IMG/VR virus record: IMGVR_UViG_3300034375_011227
Location: 1 to 25,713 of that record
Strand: one strand, 5' to 3'
DNA length: 25,713 nt
From: a virus
Below, one piece after another: positions 21,261 to 25,713 of the stretch (positions are counted from its first letter, which is position 1; the number at the start of each line of letters is the position of its first letter). The notes beneath the pieces were generated by a model. It had not been told where the DNA came from. It did no database searches and saw only the letters and a program-made list of their open reading frames with translations. A program made the position numbers and the translations under genes.

Positions 21261-24200
21261 ATGTCTCAGGAAACGAATCTCAACGTAGCACCATATTTTG
21301 ACGATTTTGATGCAAATAATGACTATTATAAAGTATTATTCAAACCAGGGTACCCTGTTCAGGCAAGAGAATTAACTACTCTTCAGTCAATATTACAAAA
21401 CCAAATTGAAAAATTTGGACAGCACTTTTTTAAAGAGGGTGCAAAGGTTATTCCTGGAAATACTGCATATATTGCACAATATCCTGCAATTCAGATAGAA
21501 AACAGTTATCTTGGAATTCCAGTTTCTGACTATATCAATCAACTTATTGGTGCAAAAATTACTGGACAAACATCTGGAGTAACTGCAGTCGTAAATAAAG
21601 TTATTCTTTCAGATGAGTCCGAAAGAGGAAATACTACTCTTTATATAAGTTATCTTGGTTCAAATTCGTCAGATAATTCTACTGTCCAGTTCTCGAATGG
21701 TGAGAATTTAACCTCTAACGTTACAATTTCATCAGCAAACACTATCGTCGCTGTTGGAGAACCATTTGCAACCACCATAGCGACAGATTCGAATGCTATT
21801 GGTTCTGCATTTTCTATCTCAAATGGAATTTATTTTTGTAGAGGACAATTTTTAAATGTAAGTGATGAGACTATTATTCTTGATCAGTATTCAGATACTC
21901 CAAGTTACAGAATAGGACTTTTACTCACTGAAGAGATTGTTAATGCTGATATTGATCCATCACTAAATGATAATTCTAAGGGATTTAATAACTATTCTGC
22001 TCCAGGAGCAGATAGATTAAAAATTACATCATCTCTGTTTAAAAAAGAACTGACTGATTTTGATGACAATGGATTTATTGAACTTGCCACAATTAATAAT
22101 GGTGTTTTAAGATCTCAAAATAAAACAACTGAATACAATGTTATTGAGAGTGAATTAGCAAGAAGAACATATGCAGAATCTGGAGATTACTATGTAACTC
22201 CTTTTGATTTAACAGTCAAAGAATCTTTAAATGACAATATTGGCAATAGAGGCGTATTTAATGCCAACCAACAAACTTATGGAGGTTCAAGTCCTTCTGA
22301 AGATTTAGCATTATATCAAGTTTCGCCAGGAAAAGCCTTTGTTAAGGGGTATGAAGTTGAAACTATTAGTCCAACATTTTTGGATGTTCCAAAAACAAGA
22401 ACTCTTAAAGTATTAAACAATCAAGCAGTCAATTATCAAACTGGATCTACTCTTAAACTCAATAGAGTTTATGGTTCACCAACTATTGGAATCGGAAACA
22501 CTTATATTCTCAGTTTAAGAGACTCTAGAGTTGGCGAAACTCAAACCAATTCTCCTGGAAAAGAAATTGGTTTAGCTAGAGTTTATGATTTCAAATTAGA
22601 ATCTGGCTCATACAACGCCGCTAATTTAAATTTAAATGAGTGGAACATTTCTTTGTATGATGTTCAGACATTCTCTGAAATCACTTTAAACGAACCAATC
22701 ACACTGTCTACTCCAACCTTTGTTAAGGGCAAGTATAGTGGTGCGACTGCTTTCTTAAGTACATCAGTAACAGCATCAACAGGACTTACATTATATGATA
22801 GAAAGGGTGACTTTATAAAGAATGAACCATTTATTTTTAATGGTATCGAAAATACTAGAGTTGCGACTGCAGTAACGACTTATGGAATTTCTGATGTTAA
22901 GTCTGTTGCAGCCGCGGCAGGAGTAGGAGCAACATTTACTGCAGATACAATTCAATCCGATTTACTTAATGTTGGCGTATCTTCGATTGGAGCAGTTGAT
23001 GGTGCTACTGGAATTAGTGTAATTTCTAGCACAAATCCACAATTCCCAGGAAAAATTAAAGTTGGAAATATTCTCAAATTCAGCAATCAAACATCATCAG
23101 ATCCAGTCCTTGCTTCTGTTGTTAGTGTTGGTTCGTCACTCATTTCTGTAAGTGGAGTCACAACCGTAACTGGTATTTGTGATGGAAAACTTCCAGCATC
23201 TGCATTATCAGTTTCTGATTTAAAAGTTGTAGCAACAAAACTTGAAGGTTCTGTAGATAATTCTTTCTATACAAAACTTCCAAAAGATAATATTGCAGAA
23301 GTTGATTTAACAGACGCATCTTTGACAATCAGAAAGTCATATTCTGTTAATATTTCTGGAAATCAATTATCTGTGGCAGTCAGTGCTGGGGAAAATGAAA
23401 CTTTCTTGCCATTTGAACCAGAAAGATATGAATTAATCAAAAAAGATGGTACGATTGAAGTTTTAACTTCTGACAAACTATCTTTCAATGCATCTTCAAC
23501 TCAACTGCAGATTTATAATCTGAGTTCTGGTAATGACGATGCCACTCTGGTTGCAACTTTAACCAAGATTAAACCAAAATCTAAGATTAAACTAAAGAAT
23601 AGAGTTAATAGTATAGTCGTAGATAAATCAAAACTTGAGGCATCTGGAATTGGCGCAACAACTCTAAATGATGGACTTTCATATGGCAATTATGCGTATG
23701 GAACTAGGGTTCAAGACGAAAAAATCTCTTTGAATGTTCCAGATGTTGTAAACATTCATGGAATTTTTGAATCGGTAGATACTTCTAATGCATCTGCACC
23801 AACTTTCATACTTTCTTCGATTACAGGCCCAACTGGAAAAACTTCCGATATTATAATTGGAGAAAAAATCACTGGAAGAGATACTGGAGCAGTTGCAATC
23901 TGTGCGGAGAGATTAACAGATTCCAAGATAGCATTCATTGGCAAAAATAATAAAAACTTTAGAGAAGGTGAAGTTGTAGTATTTGCAGAATCCAATATTC
24001 AAGCAATCATTACAACAATTGATACGCCAAGTATCAATGTATCTTCAAATTATTCATTTGCTAGCGGACAAAATTCTGCTTTCTATGACTATGGTTATAT
24101 TTCTAAGAAATCTAACGTAAAAGCACCAAATAGAAAACTGAAAGTTTACTTTGAAAGTGGTTATTACCAATCAACAGATGATGGCGATATTACAACAGTA

Positions 24201-25713
24201 AACTCATATGATGCATTTGATTATGCTAATGATATTCAAACAGTAAATTATGTAAGAAACACTGATATTATTGACATCAGACCTAGAGTTTCTTCTTATA
24301 CAGTTTCAGAAAATTCAAGATCTCCATTTGAATTTTATGGAAGAACCTTTACTGGTTCTGGAGATTCTGCTGCTAATATTCTGGCATCAAATGAGTCTAT
24401 TGTCACAAACTTCTCATTCTATCTTGGAAGAATTGACAGAGTTTATTTGACTAAGGACGGCAAGTTCCAAATTAAGTATGGAACACCAGCAGAAAAACCA
24501 GAAAAGCCTGTTTCTATTGACGATTCACTGGAAATTGCAACAGTTTCGTTGCCTCCATATCTCTATGATGTATCACAAGCATCTATTAGTTTCTTGGATC
24601 ACAAGAGATATAGAATGGTTGACATCAAGAATCTTGAAAATAGAATCAGATCTCTTGAGTATTACACTTCATTGTCTCTTCTTGAAGCAAATACTTCAAA
24701 CTTGTTCATTCCAGATTCAACCGGACTCAATAGATTCAAATCTGGATTCTTTGTTGACAACTTCACATCATTCTTAGCACAAGAAGAAAGTGCTAGATTT
24801 AACAATAGTATTGACATTGCCAATAAGGTATTGAGACCTCAGCATCACACCGATTCTATCGATTTAATTGCTGGCCCAGTTCAAAATGTAGATCCAAACG
24901 CAGATATTTCTTTCACAACTCCAGAAGGTTCAAATATTACCAAAACTGGTGATGTTATTACACTTGATTACACCGAAATTGAGTGGTTAAAGCAAACTTT
25001 TGCTACTAGAACAGAAAGTGTAACCCCCTTCATCATCAGTTTCTGGGAAGGTTCTATGGAACTTACCCCAACCACCGATACTTGGATTGATACTGCAAGA
25101 TTGCAACCAAAGATTATTAATGTTGAAGGTAATTATGCACAAACTCTTGAGATTGCATCTAGAACTCTTGACGTGGATCCACAAACTGGTTTTGCACCAA
25201 CAATTTGGAACTCTTGGGAAACAAATTGGACTGGCCAGGAAATAATTGAATCTACAAGAACAAGAACGGAAACAACAAGAAGAAGAACTACTAATGTTAT
25301 TCAAGATACATTACGTGAAGTTAGAAACACTGGTGTAGAAACTAGAACTGGAATACGTTCAATTGTTACAGAGCAGTTTGATAATACTTCTACTGGAGAT
25401 AGAGTTGTAAGCAGAAACTTGATTTCATTCATGAGATCAAGAAATGTTCAATTTATCTCCAAGAGAATAAAACCATCTACCCAGATGTATGCTTTCTTTG
25501 ATGGTGTTGATGTCACGAAATATTGTGTTCCAAAACTTCTTGAAATCAATATGATTTCTGGTGTTTTTGAGGTTGGAGAAACTGTTATTGGAAGAACAAG
25601 GCCAATTGGTTCTCTTCCTTTAGATACTAGAAATACTGACGCTAGAATTACCTTTAGAGTTGCTACATCAAACCATAAAGAAGGCCCATACAATTCACCT
25701 ACCACAAGATTTG
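21261..25713 (+). CDS. DUF4815-type virion structural protein (partial, window ends inside)
   Basis: An open frame runs from ATG 21261, six bases after gene 8, to the window end (1484 codons, no stop). The start MSQETNLNVAPYFDDFDANN, then YYKVLFKPGYPVQARELTTL (about 21-40) and LQNQIEKFGQHFFKEGA (about 44-60), is the hallmark opening of DUF4815 phage proteins. Later marks are YQVSPGKAFVKGYEVETI (about 352-369), a beta-rich middle, a helical HKRYRMVDIKNLENRIRSLE segment (about 1114-1133), TPTTDTWIDTARLQP (about 1271-1285), an Arg/Thr-rich coiled segment (about 1329-1375) and KPSTQMYAFFDGVDVTKYC (about 1404-1422). In cyanophages such proteins are virion or tail/baseplate components; the exact T4 counterpart is unclear, and position after gene 8 is where T4 has 9 and 10. 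No Shine-Dalgarno sequence. The C-terminus is missing. Confidence 0.85.
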   Translation, partial: MSQETNLNVAPYFDDFDANNDYYKVLFKPGYPVQARELTTLQSILQNQIEKFGQHFFKEGAKVIPGNTAYIAQYPAIQIENSYLGIPVSDYINQLIGAKITGQTSGVTAVVNKVILSDESERGNTTLYISYLGSNSSDNSTVQFSNGENLTSNVTISSANTIVAVGEPFATTIATDSNAIGSAFSISNGIYFCRGQFLNVSDETIILDQYSDTPSYRIGLLLTEEIVNADIDPSLNDNSKGFNNYSAPGADRLKITSSLFKKELTDFDDNGFIELATINNGVLRSQNKTTEYNVIESELARRTYAESGDYYVTPFDLTVKESLNDNIGNRGVFNANQQTYGGSSPSEDLALYQVSPGKAFVKGYEVETISPTFLDVPKTRTLKVLNNQAVNYQTGSTLKLNRVYGSPTIGIGNTYILSLRDSRVGETQTNSPGKEIGLARVYDFKLESGSYNAANLNLNEWNISLYDVQTFSEITLNEPITLSTPTFVKGKYSGATAFLSTSVTASTGLTLYDRKGDFIKNEPFIFNGIENTRVATAVTTYGISDVKSVAAAAGVGATFTADTIQSDLLNVGVSSIGAVDGATGISVISSTNPQFPGKIKVGNILKFSNQTSSDPVLASVVSVGSSLISVSGVTTVTGICDGKLPASALSVSDLKVVATKLEGSVDNSFYTKLPKDNIAEVDLTDASLTIRKSYSVNISGNQLSVAVSAGENETFLPFEPERYELIKKDGTIEVLTSDKLSFNASSTQLQIYNLSSGNDDATLVATLTKIKPKSKIKLKNRVNSIVVDKSKLEASGIGATTLNDGLSYGNYAYGTRVQDEKISLNVPDVVNIHGIFESVDTSNASAPTFILSSITGPTGKTSDIIIGEKITGRDTGAVAICAERLTDSKIAFIGKNNKNFREGEVVVFAESNIQAIITTIDTPSINVSSNYSFASGQNSAFYDYGYISKKSNVKAPNRKLKVYFESGYYQSTDDGDITTVNSYDAFDYANDIQTVNYVRNTDIIDIRPRVSSYTVSENSRSPFEFYGRTFTGSGDSAANILASNESIVTNFSFYLGRIDRVYLTKDGKFQIKYGTPAEKPEKPVSIDDSLEIATVSLPPYLYDVSQASISFLDHKRYRMVDIKNLENRIRSLEYYTSLSLLEANTSNLFIPDSTGLNRFKSGFFVDNFTSFLAQEESARFNNSIDIANKVLRPQHHTDSIDLIAGPVQNVDPNADISFTTPEGSNITKTGDVITLDYTEIEWLKQTFATRTESVTPFIISFWEGSMELTPTTDTWIDTARLQPKIINVEGNYAQTLEIASRTLDVDPQTGFAPTIWNSWETNWTGQEIIESTRTRTETTRRRTTNVIQDTLREVRNTGVETRTGIRSIVTEQFDNTSTGDRVVSRNLISFMRSRNVQFISKRIKPSTQMYAFFDGVDVTKYCVPKLLEINMISGVFEVGETVIGRTRPIGSLPLDTRNTDARITFRVATSNHKEGPYNSPTTRF

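Overview
The window looks like part of the genome of a T4-like myovirus that infects marine cyanobacteria (Synechococcus or Prochlorococcus). The main evidence is an ordered run of baseplate genes matching T4 gp25, gp6, gp7 and gp8, followed by a DUF4815-type virion gene. Supporting evidence is AT-rich DNA, a cyanophage-style late promoter (CTAAATA) before gene 25, and small hypothetical proteins of types I recall from cyanomyoviruses. Every gene I accept is on the + strand. I found no tRNA, CRISPR array, insertion sequence or integrase.

Positions 1-1513 hold six very small genes. Intergenic gaps are almost entirely filled by copies of one ~31-bp leader element, which ends at or just before the next start codon. 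A clear rho-independent terminator (1489-1513) closes the block. Positions 1514-1967 are non-coding. They contain AT-rich inverted repeats, a four-unit array with an exact 34-bp period, a late-promoter-like box and a near-consensus sigma70 promoter. Positions 1968-3252 hold five more small genes, one with a fifth leader copy, plus further sigma70-like promoters and an operator-like palindrome.

Positions 3300-5190 encode a GT-A fold glycosyltransferase with its own sigma70-type promoter, a 46-residue highly basic protein, a 243-residue protein of unknown function and an overlapping 82-residue acidic protein. Positions 5193-25713 are the late virion module: gp25, gp6 (coupled through TAATG), a 4012-residue gp7 counterpart, gp8, and a very large DUF4815 protein cut by the window end. 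In T4, gp6, gp7, gp8 and gp25 build the baseplate wedge, so this run should produce most of the wedge.

The giant gp7 counterpart keeps a T4 gp7 signature only in its first ~300 residues. It then carries some 3700 residues of repeated beta-rich modules and one YHYH domain. One module type also appears inside gp8 at a place where T4 gp8 appears to lack it. The most unusual features are the repeated leader element with two linked sequence classes, the 34-bp periodic array, and the mosaic gp7 giant. All assignments rest on reading the sequence and remembered family features; no database search was run.
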